DNA of 64,000 nucleotides from Thiosulfatimonas sediminis (GCF_011398355.1 NZ_AP021889.1:2480001-2544000); one strand, 5' to 3'; positions 17,878 to 27,197 are shown, counted from the stretch's first letter. Numbers and translations are program-made. Notes: generated by a model from the sequence alone, not told the origin.

Positions 17878-19212
17878 CTACTGCGGCTGCCCAACCATCA
17901 CAGTAAGCATTTTATCTGGTTGAATTTGACGCTGCCATGCCTGCAGAACATCTTGTTTACTGACTTTAGCAATCTGTTCCGGAAAGGCATCGAGATAATC
18001 CAACGGTAATCCGTAAAAACCAATCATCGAAATGTAGCCAATAATTTTGGAATTACTGTCCATTCGTAACGGCCAACCGCCAATCAGATTATCTTTAATC
18101 GCTTGCAGTCGCTCTTCAGAAAAATCTTGCATAAAGTTTTGTAACGTCTCTTGCACCACTTGTTCGGCTTCTTTTGCCGAGGCGTTTTTTGTCGATAAAC
18201 CGATAATAAACGGGCCCGGCTGCTTCATGGGTGCAAAATAGCTGTAAACGCTGTACACCAACCCTCGTTTTTCGCGAACCTCTTCCATTAAATAAGAACC
18301 AAAGCCGCTGCCGCCAAATAGATGATTCCCTACGAAGAGCGGCACATAATCTTTGTTACCACGCTCTATGCCCAGTTGCGCCAAGCTGTAATAGGTTTGA
18401 GAAGAAGCAAATGTCTGCTGTATTTTTTTCGCTTGGCTTAACGCTTGCGGTGCGCTCACCGCTTTGGGCTTTTCACCTTGTGGCAAGTGGCTGGCCAACT
18501 GTTCCGCTAGCTCACTCGCTCGGGCTTTATCGACATCTCCCACAATCGAAATCACGGCGTTATTCGCTGAATAATACTGCCGATAGAACTGCTCTATTTT
18601 CTTGGCCGTCAACCCCATAACCGTTTTCTCATCGCCGCTGGTCGGATGACCATAAGGGTGATTTGGGTAAAGATTCGCCCAAAGTAAATCGTTCGCCATC
18701 GCTTGTGGATTAACCGATTTTTGCTTAATCCCAAGGAGCAGGCGTTCGCGCTCACGCTCAATGATTTCGGGCTTGAATTGCGCTTCACTCAATACCATTA
18801 AATACTGTTGAAAGGCTTGCTGCATCACGTCTTGACGCGTCAATGTACGCAATGAAAAGCTGGCTCGATCGCGTTCGGCACTGCCGCCAAATTGCGCACC
18901 GATACGGTTAAAGCTATCTGCAATTTGATTTTCGTTTTGTGTGCTGGTCGCGGTACCAATCAGCCCCGCTGTAAACGCGGCCAATCCCCAGTCTTGTCCA
19001 TCACGAGTCGATCCCGCATCAAAACTGACCTCGATATCCAACATCGGTAATTGCGGCGAATACACATACATCACTTTGGCACCCTGCGGTGTCATCCAAG
19101 ATTCAATCTTGACTGCGGCAACACTCATTTGACTGAACAGCAACAGGCCAGTAAACAATAACAAAGCTGCCGTTAACGAGGTTCTAGCGTGAAAAATTTG
19201 TGGCTGTTTCAT
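17878..19212 (-). CDS. M16-family peptidase homologue without the zinc-binding motif
   Basis: The 444-residue exported protein (signal peptide ending near MSVAA) has the M16 fold: VSFDAGSTRDGQDWGLAAFTAGLIG at the place of the active helix, NHLFGGSGFGSYLMEEVREKRGLVYSVYSYF in the C-terminal half. In this copy the HxxEH zinc site is missing: the position where active members have HMLEHMMF reads AAFTAGLIG. Its start overlaps the stop of the active M16 gene by one base, so the two subunits are translationally coupled. A heterodimer is likely, with this subunit supplying the RG-loop and chamber, as in mitochondrial processing peptidase and other bacterial pairs. Substrate unknown. Confidence 0.9.
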   Translation of the reverse strand: MKQPQIFHARTSLTAALLLFTGLLLFSQMSVAAVKIESWMTPQGAKVMYVYSPQLPMLDIEVSFDAGSTRDGQDWGLAAFTAGLIGTATSTQNENQIADSFNRIGAQFGGSAERDRASFSLRTLTRQDVMQQAFQQYLMVLSEAQFKPEIIERERERLLLGIKQKSVNPQAMANDLLWANLYPNHPYGHPTSGDEKTVMGLTAKKIEQFYRQYYSANNAVISIVGDVDKARASELAEQLASHLPQGEKPKAVSAPQALSQAKKIQQTFASSQTYYSLAQLGIERGNKDYVPLFVGNHLFGGSGFGSYLMEEVREKRGLVYSVYSYFAPMKQPGPFIIGLSTKNASAKEAEQVVQETLQNFMQDFSEERLQAIKDNLIGGWPLRMDSNSKIIGYISMIGFYGLPLDYLDAFPEQIAKVSKQDVLQAWQRQIQPDKMLTVMVGQPQ

Positions 19213-20609
19213 TAATGAACTCCTTTACCTGGTAGCGCCCCGCCACCATTCTCCTTAGCCTGCTCACCATTCGGGAGTAACGTCGCTACGGTCTGTTTAT
19301 CAACACTAAAATACTTATTCGCAACCTGTTGAATAAGCTCCGGAGTCACTTTACGTAAATTATCAACCCAGTTATCTAGGGTATCTGACGGCAATCCAAC
19401 ACTGAGCAAAGAACCGAGGATAATCGCTTGCGACTGAATCGAATCTTGATGATAGATGTATTGCGCTTCAGCCTGAGCGAGAACTCGATCCAACTCTGCT
19501 TGGCTAATTTTCGCTTGCTGGAGTTTTTTGATTTCCGTCCACAGCGCGTCTTCTGCCTGTTGTGGCGTGGTATTGGCGCTCGGTGTCGCATTTAAAATAA
19601 ACAGTGTTTGGAGGCGGTCAGTTGGGTCATAGCTGGCACTGGCGCTCACTAAAGTTTGCGCACCACGCACTAAGTTTTTGGTTAGACGTGCCGAATCATC
19701 ACCGGACAAAATATCGCTCAGAACACTCAAGGCAAACACCTCGGCGCGCTGTTCATCATCGTCCGCGGTAACTAAAGTTGGCGCGTGAAAACCCATCAGA
19801 ATTTCCGGCAGCTTCGTCGCTCCTTTCATACTGATACGACGTTCACCCTCTTGCACAATTTCTTTCTGTGCCTTGGGCGGTTGAATCATTTCTGATTTAG
19901 TCGGCCCGTAATATTTTTGCGCCAACTGATAAACCTCATCCGGATTGACATCGCCCACAACCACTAAGGTTGCATTGTTCGGCGCATACCAACGTTGATA
20001 CCAATCACGGGCATCTTGTGCCGTCCAATCACGGATGTCCGCCATCCAGCCAATAACAGGGTGGTGCGCAGGACTGTTGACAAAAGCGGCCGCTTTAAAC
20101 TGTTCGTACAACTTGCTGTTTGGTTTATCCTCAACCCGCCAACGGCGCTCCTCAGTAACCACATCACGCTCTTTCTGAAACTCTTCATCGGTTAAAACGA
20201 TGTTACGCATACGGTCCGCTTCCAAACGCATCACTTCACCAAGATGCTGCTTACCAAGCACTTGGTAATAAGCGGTATAGTCACTGGAAGTAAAGGCATT
20301 TTCTTTGGCCCCCATCTGCGCGACTTTTTTGGAAAACTCGCCTGGTTTCAATTCTTTGGTGCCCTTGAACATCATGTGCTCTAGCATATGGGAAATACCG
20401 GTCACGCCACTGTGTTCAAAATTGGAGCCGACCTTGTACCAAACTTGATGCACCACAACGGGTGCGCGATGATCTTGTTTGACCACCACTTGCATACCAT
20501 TATCCAATTGATATTCGGAAATTTGCGCGAACGCTGAGCCGCTGAGTAAGCTCAGAGCCAGCGCGCCAAATACCGGTTTACGGAGGATTGTTGCCCATTT
20601 TTTCGTCAT
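19212..20609 (-). CDS. M16-family zinc peptidase, active subunit
   Basis: The 465-residue exported protein (signal peptide cleaved near AFA) carries HxxEH as His74-x-x-Glu77-His78 in GISHMLEHMMFKGT, and the third zinc ligand Glu about 75 residues later (VTEERRWRVE). That is the inverzincin site of pitrilysin-type peptidases. It forms an operon with the motif-less partner, overlapping by one base, and is transcribed away from ftsY. This pair divergent from ftsY recurs in gammaproteobacteria as far as I remember. Expected role: degradation of peptides in the periplasm; real substrates are unknown. Confidence 0.93.
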   Translation of the reverse strand: MTKKWATILRKPVFGALALSLLSGSAFAQISEYQLDNGMQVVVKQDHRAPVVVHQVWYKVGSNFEHSGVTGISHMLEHMMFKGTKELKPGEFSKKVAQMGAKENAFTSSDYTAYYQVLGKQHLGEVMRLEADRMRNIVLTDEEFQKERDVVTEERRWRVEDKPNSKLYEQFKAAAFVNSPAHHPVIGWMADIRDWTAQDARDWYQRWYAPNNATLVVVGDVNPDEVYQLAQKYYGPTKSEMIQPPKAQKEIVQEGERRISMKGATKLPEILMGFHAPTLVTADDDEQRAEVFALSVLSDILSGDDSARLTKNLVRGAQTLVSASASYDPTDRLQTLFILNATPSANTTPQQAEDALWTEIKKLQQAKISQAELDRVLAQAEAQYIYHQDSIQSQAIILGSLLSVGLPSDTLDNWVDNLRKVTPELIQQVANKYFSVDKQTVATLLPNGEQAKENGGGALPGKGVH

Positions 20610-20666
20610 TGCTTATCCTATTTACACGAGTTAACAACGTAATAGCTTACTTTCATGCCACTACGC

Positions 20667-20697
20667 TTACAGCTTAGTTTGCGTTTTGCTTTATAAT
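20667..20697 (+). promoter_or_regulatory. Candidate ftsY promoter
   Basis: A perfect TATAAT (20692-20697) is preceded by TTACAG with a long 19-base spacer. The region is shared with the divergent peptidase operon, and the same AT-rich block could supply a -10 on the minus strand. Confidence 0.4.
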
Positions 20698-20753
20698 AAA
20701 GCACGCATTTTATTACGACTCTTAATAAACCCTGAAACAGGACCTTCTGCCCA

Positions 20754-22001
20754 ATGTTTAACTTTTTCCGTAAAAAGAAAAACCCGCCTGAAACCGAACA
20801 GCCACTCGAGACACAAACGCTCAGCCAAGCGCCAGAAGCCTCTGAGCAGCCGATTGTCGCAGAGCGCGAACTGCCATCAAGCCCGCCGGATAAAATAGAC
20901 CTGCCAAACCAAGCGGTCGTTCCAGAAACCGTGATGGTAAGCGAACCCCAGTTGCCGCCGCTTTCAGAACCAACGACACCAGCCATTAAGCCTGTGTTGG
21001 AACAGGAGTCTGAACCGAAAGCCGAGACAGAGGTTGACCTAGACCAACCGGAAACCAAACGCGGCTTTTTTGCGCGTTTAAAAGCGGGCTTAAGCAAAAC
21101 TCGGAAGAGTTTTACCGACAGTCTTAGTAATTTGATTCTCGGCAAAAAAGAGATTGATGATGACCTTCTCGATGAGTTAGAAATGATTCTGTTGACCGCT
21201 GATGTAGGTATTGAAGCGACTAATCGAATTATCAAAAACTTGACTGACCAAGTCTCACGCAAAGAATTGAAAGACCCGCAAGCGTTGATTGATGCACTTA
21301 AAAATCAGCTACAGGCGATTCTTACTCCAATGAGCCGTCCATTAGAGATAGACACGTTTCTACAAAGCAACCGTGGGCCTTATGTGATTTTAATGGTTGG
21401 TATCAATGGGGTTGGCAAAACAACCACCATCGGCAAGTTAGCAAAACGCTTTCAGATGGAAGGAAAATCGGTGATGCTGGCTGCTGGGGATACTTTTCGA
21501 GCCGCCGCGGTCGAACAACTACAAACGTGGGGAGAGCGTAACGATGTGACGGTTATCTCGCAAAAAACCGGCGCTGATTCCGCTGCCGTTATTTATGACG
21601 CGGTGCAATCCGCCAAAGCGAAAAATATTGATGTGTTGATTGCCGATACAGCCGGGCGTTTACACACGCAATCAAACTTAATGGAAGAGTTGAAAAAAGT
21701 GAAACGCGTGATTGCGAAAGTCGATGCCAGCGCGCCACACGAAGTCATGCTGGTGATTGATGCCGGAACAGGTCAGAACGCACTAAATCAAACGAAGCAA
21801 TTCCATGAAGCGGTTGGCGTCAGCGGCATTACCTTAACCAAACTGGACGGGACTGCAAAAGGCGGCATCGTTTATGCTTTGGCCGAGCAGTGCCAAGTGC
21901 CAATTCGTTTTATTGGCGTTGGTGAAAAAATTGATGATTTACGACCATTCAATAGCAAAGACTTTACTGCCGCTCTGTTTGACCAAAAGGCAAACGACTA
22001 A
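20754..22001 (+). CDS. ftsY: Signal recognition particle receptor FtsY
   Basis: FtsY docks SRP-ribosome complexes at the membrane for co-translational insertion. The N-terminal 100 residues are the variable, acidic A domain (many Glu and Pro) after a short basic start MFNFFRKKKNPPE that can touch the membrane. The NG domain follows: KTRKSFTDSLSNLILGKK, P-loop GINGVGKTT near residue 216, RAAAVEQLQTW, DTAGRLHT near 298, TKLDGTAKGG, and the closing FIGVGEKIDDLRPF. 415 residues. In many bacteria ftsE and ftsX follow ftsY; here a DUF2914 gene follows after 11 bases. Confidence 0.97.
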   Translation: MFNFFRKKKNPPETEQPLETQTLSQAPEASEQPIVAERELPSSPPDKIDLPNQAVVPETVMVSEPQLPPLSEPTTPAIKPVLEQESEPKAETEVDLDQPETKRGFFARLKAGLSKTRKSFTDSLSNLILGKKEIDDDLLDELEMILLTADVGIEATNRIIKNLTDQVSRKELKDPQALIDALKNQLQAILTPMSRPLEIDTFLQSNRGPYVILMVGINGVGKTTTIGKLAKRFQMEGKSVMLAAGDTFRAAAVEQLQTWGERNDVTVISQKTGADSAAVIYDAVQSAKAKNIDVLIADTAGRLHTQSNLMEELKKVKRVIAKVDASAPHEVMLVIDAGTGQNALNQTKQFHEAVGVSGITLTKLDGTAKGGIVYALAEQCQVPIRFIGVGEKIDDLRPFNSKDFTAALFDQKAND

Positions 22002-22012
22002 TCGAGGTACCT

Positions 22013-22819
22013 ATGCCGATCGCCGATTCTGAAAACCCTGCTCATCAGCGTGCTTTCAAAACCGGTTATCGGTATGGCTTAGCGGGCAAGTCATTAAGCC
22101 ATATGCCGCATGACATTCGCCAAGACGCTTGTCTCCGGGATTACTTTGCACAAGGCTGGGAAGTCTCACAAGAAGATATCAACAGCCAGCGATTGCTCTT
22201 GGCCAAACCGAATTGGCGTTATCGAATCGCTTGGTTTACGGTTATGGTGCTCGGCGGCTTAGCGACTTCTGGAGTGATGTTAAAACAGATTAATGAGCAG
22301 AATCAGCAAGCCAATGTGCATCAACTCCAAAACAGCATTAGTCCAAACACCACCGCGACAGGATTGATGAGTGATGCGCAACGCGCCGATATGCAGTTCC
22401 GAGCAGAACAATTTGCACAGATTGCTGAAAACAAAACACCGCTTAGCCCCATAATCCCCGATTCAAACGTGCAGATCGTTCAGGCACAAATTCGTGCACA
22501 AGGGCAGAATTTCCCGTTATCACTTTCGCAAAGGTTTGAAAAATCACCGATTATTTTGCCCAAGTACCTACGGACACTTGAATTTAACGCGCAACTCAGT
22601 TTGAATAAACCTCAAACGATATACTTACACTGGCGCTACGACGGCTTAATTATCCAAAAAGGTAAATTCTCACTAGAGGCCGGACTGCAATCACTGAGCG
22701 CGACAGAACTGATGACAAGCGCACGTCAAGGCCGTTGGTATATTGAACTGCTTGATAGTAAGCAGCAGGTTTTTAAGCGCATGGCTTTTAACTATGGAAA
22801 TCTCGATGAGAATCACTAA
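22013..22819 (+). CDS. DUF2914-domain membrane protein with an RMF-like N-terminus
   Basis: The 268-residue protein starts with a segment (AFKTGYRYGLAGKSLSH ... FAQGWEVSQED) resembling ribosome modulation factor, which shares the pattern G-x-x-x-G and W near its end. One transmembrane helix follows (WFTVMVLGGLATSGVML), then a Gln-rich linker and a C-terminal DUF2914 domain (TIYLHWRYDGLIIQKG, RQGRWYIELLDSKQQ). DUF2914 is a small beta domain of unknown role. The topology suggests the RMF-like part is cytoplasmic and DUF2914 periplasmic. It lies 11 bases after ftsY and overlaps the next lipoprotein gene, so the three genes look co-transcribed. Confidence 0.8.
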   Translation: MPIADSENPAHQRAFKTGYRYGLAGKSLSHMPHDIRQDACLRDYFAQGWEVSQEDINSQRLLLAKPNWRYRIAWFTVMVLGGLATSGVMLKQINEQNQQANVHQLQNSISPNTTATGLMSDAQRADMQFRAEQFAQIAENKTPLSPIIPDSNVQIVQAQIRAQGQNFPLSLSQRFEKSPIILPKYLRTLEFNAQLSLNKPQTIYLHWRYDGLIIQKGKFSLEAGLQSLSATELMTSARQGRWYIELLDSKQQVFKRMAFNYGNLDENH

Positions 22820-23396
22820 AACCTTATGGCTGAGTATCCACCTAACCGTGATGGGAGTGTTAATTTCCGGCTGTAGTTCAACCCCTCCACCAAAAAAAAC
22901 ACTGGATGATATTTGTTCTATTTTCTATTACGACGATGATTGGTTTGACGCGGCGCAAAACTCCTTCAAACGCTGGGGCACTCCGCCTTGGATTCAATTG
23001 GCCTTTGTACATCAAGAATCGACTTTTAAGCCGCACGCTAAACCTAAAATGGAGTATTTTTTAGGGATTCCAATCGGACGTAGTTCATCCGCTTTTGGTT
23101 ATGCTCAGGCAACCGATGCTGCGTGGTACGATTATCAGAAAAAAACCGGCCGTTGGAATGCAAAACGCAATGATATTGACGATGCTTTAGACTTTATCGG
23201 CTGGTACAACTATCAATCTTTTCAGCGTCTTGGCATCTCCCGCACCGACCCTTTTAAACTGTATTTAGCTTACCATGAAGGCCACACCGGTTATAAACAA
23301 CGCTCTTACCTTCAAAAAGCGTGGTTACCACCTGTAGCCAAAAAGGTGTCTGAACGCGCCAGAATGTATCGCTCTCAATATCAACAGTGCCGTTAA
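22806..23396 (+). CDS. SLT-like lipoprotein (lytic transglycosylase fold)
   Basis: Starting at MRITKTLW, which has GGAA six bases upstream and overlaps the previous gene, the product is 196 residues with lipobox LISGC (Cys23). The mature protein has WIQLAFVHQESTFKPHAKP with Glu71 in the position of the catalytic Glu of SLT goose-lysozyme-type transglycosylases, then SSAFGYAQATDAAWYDYQ, and YLAYHEGHTGY. Those three blocks match motifs I to III of the family. It likely cleaves or binds peptidoglycan at the outer membrane inner face. The frame extends upstream within the previous gene, but without a signal peptide start that makes sense. Confidence 0.82.
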   Translation: MRITKTLWLSIHLTVMGVLISGCSSTPPPKKTLDDICSIFYYDDDWFDAAQNSFKRWGTPPWIQLAFVHQESTFKPHAKPKMEYFLGIPIGRSSSAFGYAQATDAAWYDYQKKTGRWNAKRNDIDDALDFIGWYNYQSFQRLGISRTDPFKLYLAYHEGHTGYKQRSYLQKAWLPPVAKKVSERARMYRSQYQQCR

Positions 23397-23435
23397 ACGC
23401 AGTGCGTAAATCTGAAAAATAAAAACCTTAAAAGC

Positions 23436-23472
23436 AAAAAGCCGAATCGAAATTAATCCGACTCGGCTTTTT
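23436..23472. terminator. Bidirectional terminator between the SLT lipoprotein gene and fabB
   Basis: AAAAAGCCGA pairs with TCGGCTTTTT, with additional pairing inside (TCG/CGA), giving T runs on both strands. It serves the convergent ftsY-side operon and fabAB. Confidence 0.9.
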
Positions 23473-23493
23473 ATTTAAAAAAACACAGAGTGA

Positions 23494-24714
23494 TTAAGCT
23501 TTGTATCTCTCAAAAACCAAACTGGCGTTAGTTCCGCCAAAACCAAAACTGTTACTCATAATGCGATTTAACCCAGCATTATCAATACGCTCTGTGACTA
23601 TTGGCATCCCTTCACACTGTTCATCTAAGGTATCTACATTAATAGACGGTGCAATAAAATCGTGCTCCAACATCATTAGGCTGTAGATAAATTCATGCAC
23701 ACCTGCTGCACCTAATGAGTGGCCAGACATGGATTTGGTTGAACTGATTTTTGGAATATCAGCTCCAAAAACTTCCCGAATCGCGGCCGCTTCTTTGGTG
23801 TCACCGACCGGAGTTGAGGTCCCATGCGGGTTAATGTAATCTACCGCGCCTTGCACTGTCGACAAGGCCATCTGCATACAACGAACCGCGCCTTCACCGG
23901 AGGGTGCGACCATGTCGTAGCCATCGGAGTTGGCACCGTAACCGGTAATTTCAGCGTAGATTTTAGCTCCACGTGCTAGCGCGTGTTCCAATTCTTCAAC
24001 CACGACCATACCACCACCGCCGGCGATAACAAAACCGTCGCGATCCGCATCATAAGCGCGTGATGCTTTTTCTGGGGTTTCATTGTATTTGCTCGACAGG
24101 GCACCCATCGCATCAAACAAAACAGACATGGTCCAATGCAACTCTTCACCGCCACCGGCGAAAACAATATCTTGTTTACCCAGTTGAATTTGCTCTACTG
24201 CGGTACCGATGCAGTGTGCTGAAGTCGAACACGCAGAACTGATTGAATAGTTAATACCTTTAATTTTAAAAGGCGTTGCCAAACAGGCTGAAACCGTGGA
24301 ACCCATAGTACGGGTAACCATATAAGGGCCCACACGACGAACGCCTTTCTCTTTTGCAATGGCGACCGCCTCGGTCGAATTCGAGTTAGAACCGCCGCCA
24401 GAACCGGCAACTAAACCAACACGAGGATGAGACATTTGTTCCTCGGTTAAACCAGAGTCCTTCACCGCTTGTTGCATCGCGATGTAAGAATAAGCTGCCG
24501 CATCGCCCATAAAACGCAGTTGCTTACGATCTATATGCTCAGCAAAATCTAAATTCTTAATCGCGCCATGAACTTGTGAGCGTAAGCCGTTTTCTGCATA
24601 TTCAGGAGCAAAGACAATCCCTGACTGGCCATTTTTTAAAGAGTTAGTAACTTCTTCCTTATTGTTTCCTAGGCTTGAAACAATCCCAATCCCGGTAATG
24701 ACGACTCTTTTCAT
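23494..24714 (-). CDS. fabB: 3-oxoacyl-[acyl-carrier-protein] synthase I
   Basis: FabB elongates acyl-ACP with malonyl-ACP and is essential for unsaturated fatty acid synthesis. The 406-residue protein starts [18 protein letters not shown] and carries the Cys-His-His triad: Cys162 in [10 protein letters not shown], His297 in [11 protein letters not shown] and His332 in [22 protein letters not shown] closes it. Its start follows the fabA stop by three bases, so fabA-fabB form an operon, the arrangement of the anaerobic unsaturated fatty acid pathway. A bidirectional terminator follows. A FadR or FabR site in front of fabA was not found by eye. Confidence 0.97.
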   Translation of the reverse strand: MKRVVITGIGIVSSLGNNKEEVTNSLKNGQSGIVFAPEYAENGLRSQVHGAIKNLDFAEHIDRKQLRFMGDAAAYSYIAMQQAVKDSGLTEEQMSHPRVGLVAGSGGGSNSNSTEAVAIAKEKGVRRVGPYMVTRTMGSTVSACLATPFKIKGINYSISSACSTSAHCIGTAVEQIQLGKQDIVFAGGGEELHWTMSVLFDAMGALSSKYNETPEKASRAYDADRDGFVIAGGGGMVVVEELEHALARGAKIYAEITGYGANSDGYDMVAPSGEGAVRCMQMALSTVQGAVDYINPHGTSTPVGDTKEAAAIREVFGADIPKISSTKSMSGHSLGAAGVHEFIYSLMMLEHDFIAPSINVDTLDEQCEGMPIVTERIDNAGLNRIMSNSFGFGGTNASLVFERYKA

Positions 24715-24717
24715 AAC

Positions 24718-25233
24718 TTAAAATGCATCCGTATTCGTAAATAAACCAACTTTTAAATCAGCGGCACTGTAAATTTCACGACCATCAACGAACAATTTCG
24801 CGTCAGCCATGCCCATATAAAGCTTACGCTTGATGACGCGCTTCATATCAATGACATATTCTACTTTCTTGGCTTTCGGTAAAACTTGGCCATAGAATTT
24901 AACTTCGCCCGAACCTAAGGCACGTCCGCGACCTGGCCCACCGGTCCAACCTAAGAAGAAACCGATTAGCTGCCACATCGCATCTAAGCCTAAACAACCC
25001 GGCATAACAGGATCTTCGTTAAAGTGGCATTCAAAGAACCATAAATCACTGGTGATATCTAATTCCGCACGAATCTGCCCTTTACCGTATGCACCACCCT
25101 CTTCCGAGATATGCGTAATACGATCAATCATCAACATCGGCGGTAAAGGTAACTGCGCATTACCTGGGCCGAAAAGTTCGCCGCGTCCACAAGACAATAG
25201 TTCTTCTTTGGTATAACTTGATTGTTGTTCCAT
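24718..25233 (-). CDS. fabA: 3-hydroxydecanoyl-ACP dehydratase/isomerase
   Basis: FabA dehydrates 3-hydroxydecanoyl-ACP and isomerises the trans-2 to the cis-3 double bond, the branch point to unsaturated fatty acids. The 171-residue protein has the active His70 in [22 protein letters not shown] and Asp84 in the same block, the same numbering as Escherichia coli. [20 protein letters not shown] is typical near the start. Upstream of it lies tRNA-Thr on the same strand, separated by a terminator. Confidence 0.97.
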   Translation of the reverse strand: MEQQSSYTKEELLSCGRGELFGPGNAQLPLPPMLMIDRITHISEEGGAYGKGQIRAELDITSDLWFFECHFNEDPVMPGCLGLDAMWQLIGFFLGWTGGPGRGRALGSGEVKFYGQVLPKAKKVEYVIDMKRVIKRKLYMGMADAKLFVDGREIYSAADLKVGLFTNTDAF

Positions 25234-25315
25234 TCGGTCTTCCGATTTCTAAAAATTAAACCCGTGCATTATAGCAGTTCAGTTTAAAGCAGTACAATGT
25301 AAGGCCGCTTAACGC

Positions 25316-25349
25316 AAAAAGCCCACAACCTTGATAAGGTTGCGGGCTT
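25316..25349 (-). terminator. Terminator after tRNA-Thr
   Basis: On the minus strand GCCCGCAACC pairs with GGTTGTGGGC (one mismatch) and is followed by five T. It lies ten bases after the 3' end of the tRNA. Confidence 0.9.
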
Positions 25350-25357
25350 CAAAATAA

Positions 25358-25433
25358 TGGTGCCGACAGAGGGACTTGAACCCCCAACCTACTGATTACA
25401 AATCAGTTGCACTACCAGTTGTGCTATGTCGGC
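25358..25433 (-). tRNA. tRNA-Thr (anticodon UGU)
   Basis: The 76-base cloverleaf starts GCCGACATAGC and ends GTCGGC plus A and an encoded CCA. The anticodon stem-loop CTGAT-TTGTAAT-CAG places TGT in the anticodon. The T arm has GGTTCAAGTC. It lies 58 bases downstream of coaX on the same strand and may be processed from the birA-coaX transcript; a terminator follows. Confidence 0.97.
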
Positions 25434-25491
25434 GAGATGGTGCGTATTATAAGGAATCCAAGAATACTGTCAACGCCTTTTTTTAAAAAAA

Positions 25492-26256
25492 TTATGATTT
25501 TTTTACCGACTCAACAACACTGCACATTCCATGCAAAACCAAGTCTGGAATGTAGCTGTACTGGTAGTCCAAAAGGGATGCCAACTGGGCCGCATCGCCG
25601 CCTGTTAAAAACAATTTAAACTGTGTCTGCAGTTGCTGGTTTAAATCAACGACCACTTGGTTAACAAAGGCAGCGGACATATATAAGGTACCTGCCAAGA
25701 CTGCACTCGCCGTATTGTTCGCCAATAAGTTTTGTGACATGTCTTCCGGTAAATCGTTATTTGTTGGCATCTCTAAGAGCGCCGTTCCAGTAGCCAAAGA
25801 ATTATGCATGGTGCTTAAACCTGGAACAATAAAACCACCCTTATGCTGCCCATCAATCACGGCATCAATGGTTAAAGCAGTACCGGCATCAACAACAATA
25901 AACGGTTGCGTCGTTATGGCTAAAGCACCTTGCATTGCCAACCAACGATCACTCCCCAATTTATGAAAATCTGCATAACCAGAGGTTAAACCGCAGCAAC
26001 TACGCTGCGCATTGAGTTGAGTAGGAATAATATTCCAATGCTGCTGAATTGCAGACGTTAACTCATCCAAATTTTGCAAACTACCAACCGTTGAAAAGTA
26101 AACTTCGTCTATATCATTCACTTCTGCAAAAAGCGATTGTTCAATGTTGGCTAAAAAATCTTGCACCAGTTCCGCGCCAAGATACTCATAATGACCGTCT
26201 TCAGAGACAGCATATTTGATACGGCTGTTGCCGACATCGATAAAAATTCTATTCAT
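25492..26256 (-). CDS. coaX: Type III pantothenate kinase
   Basis: CoaX phosphorylates pantothenate, the first committed step of CoA synthesis, and unlike CoaA is not feedback inhibited by CoA. The 254-residue ASKHA-fold protein has the phosphate loop FIDVGNSRIKYA, the GSDRWLAMQGA segment, FIVVDAGTALTIDAVIDG with the conserved Asp, GGFIVPGL, and LFLTGGDA. Its start overlaps the birA stop by four bases (ATGA type), the common birA-coaX arrangement. tRNA-Thr follows. GC, codon use and context look native. Confidence 0.96.
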   Translation of the reverse strand: MNRIFIDVGNSRIKYAVSEDGHYEYLGAELVQDFLANIEQSLFAEVNDIDEVYFSTVGSLQNLDELTSAIQQHWNIIPTQLNAQRSCCGLTSGYADFHKLGSDRWLAMQGALAITTQPFIVVDAGTALTIDAVIDGQHKGGFIVPGLSTMHNSLATGTALLEMPTNNDLPEDMSQNLLANNTASAVLAGTLYMSAAFVNQVVVDLNQQLQTQFKLFLTGGDAAQLASLLDYQYSYIPDLVLHGMCSVVESVKKS

Positions 26257-27062
26257 AGTTCATTACATGGCCTAATTGAGACCGATCCTGAATGATATTT
26301 GTGTAAGGTGTCATTAATGCGCACTAATAACTCTCCCGCGCTATTCAGACCTTGATACAAGCCCTGCTGTACCGAGCCCGTATCATACACAAATACGTTT
26401 TCACCGACAGCAAAATAATCGCGCTTTTTCAGGGATAAGTACTGTTTTTCAAATGAATCCTGGCAATAATTGGCACTTAGACAAATTAACGCCTCAATTA
26501 AGCCAACGAAAAATTGTCTTAATCTCTTTTGCTCAAAATTAGCAAGGCCACAACCTACTTTTGCAAAACTCGGAACCGAATTGCGCTCGCTAAATACCAT
26601 CTCATCACTGTCAGCATTTAATCCAATGCCAATAATTAACCACACACCTGCAGCATCGACATGCTTCACTTCTAACAATATCCCCCCGAGCTTACCTAAA
26701 CAGCCATGCTGAACAAGAAGCATATCGTTAGGCCACTTGAAATAGGCATCAATTCCCAAATGAGTGCGCAATGAATCTAAAACAGTCAAAGCAATCAATG
26801 GCGATAAACCGCTTAAATGGGTAACGGAAACGGGAACCGGCAACAACAAACTAAAGGTTAAATCTCGATTATCAGAATGCCATTTACGTTGTTGCTGGCC
26901 ATAACCCGCCATTTGTTGCTGTGTATAACAGAGCGTGGCTTGTCGCTCAGGGAGTGCTTTTAAAAAACCATTTGTGGAATCCAGCGTTGTAAACAAGGCC
27001 AAATCTAAGTCTGGAAAATTCTGAGTTAACTCGGCGTGTAATAATTCAAGAGAGCGAAACAT
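26253..27062 (-). CDS. birA: Biotin-[acetyl-CoA-carboxylase] ligase, short form without DNA-binding domain
   Basis: BirA activates biotin to biotinyl-AMP and attaches it to the carrier lysine of acetyl-CoA carboxylase. The 269-residue protein has TLDSTNGFLKAL, the ligase loop region MAGYGQQQRKWHS (aligned with the GRGRxGRxW loop of the family but with Gln replacing the Arg/Gly pattern), YFKWPNDMLL with the catalytic Lys, GKLGGILLEV and a small C-terminal SH3-like cap. There is no N-terminal helix-turn-helix, so it cannot act as the biotin operon repressor as Escherichia coli BirA does. It is translationally coupled to coaX and lies directly downstream of the rRNA operon terminator. Confidence 0.93.
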   Translation of the reverse strand: MFRSLELLHAELTQNFPDLDLALFTTLDSTNGFLKALPERQATLCYTQQQMAGYGQQQRKWHSDNRDLTFSLLLPVPVSVTHLSGLSPLIALTVLDSLRTHLGIDAYFKWPNDMLLVQHGCLGKLGGILLEVKHVDAAGVWLIIGIGLNADSDEMVFSERNSVPSFAKVGCGLANFEQKRLRQFFVGLIEALICLSANYCQDSFEKQYLSLKKRDYFAVGENVFVYDTGSVQQGLYQGLNSAGELLVRINDTLHKYHSGSVSIRPCNEL

Positions 27063-27150
27063 TGCGCAATAATCATTTGTTAATTAAAGAGTCATCTTAT
27101 TACGTTTACGTCATTTTTCAGATAAAAAAGCATAAACCAGAATTTTAGGC

Positions 27151-27187
27151 AAAAAAAAACCGCTGCTCGGAAGGAGTCAGCGGTTTT
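27151..27187 (-). terminator. Terminator of the rRNA operon
   Basis: On the minus strand AACCGCTG pairs with CAGCGGTT around a 12-base loop, followed by nine T. It lies ten bases after the 5S 3' end. Confidence 0.93.
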
Positions 27188-27197
27188 TAGGATATAA

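Noticed and set aside
20618-21262. Minus-strand frame of 214 codons across the start of ftsY
   Set aside because: Ser-rich translation of the reverse strand of the FtsY acidic domain; covers the divergent promoter region.
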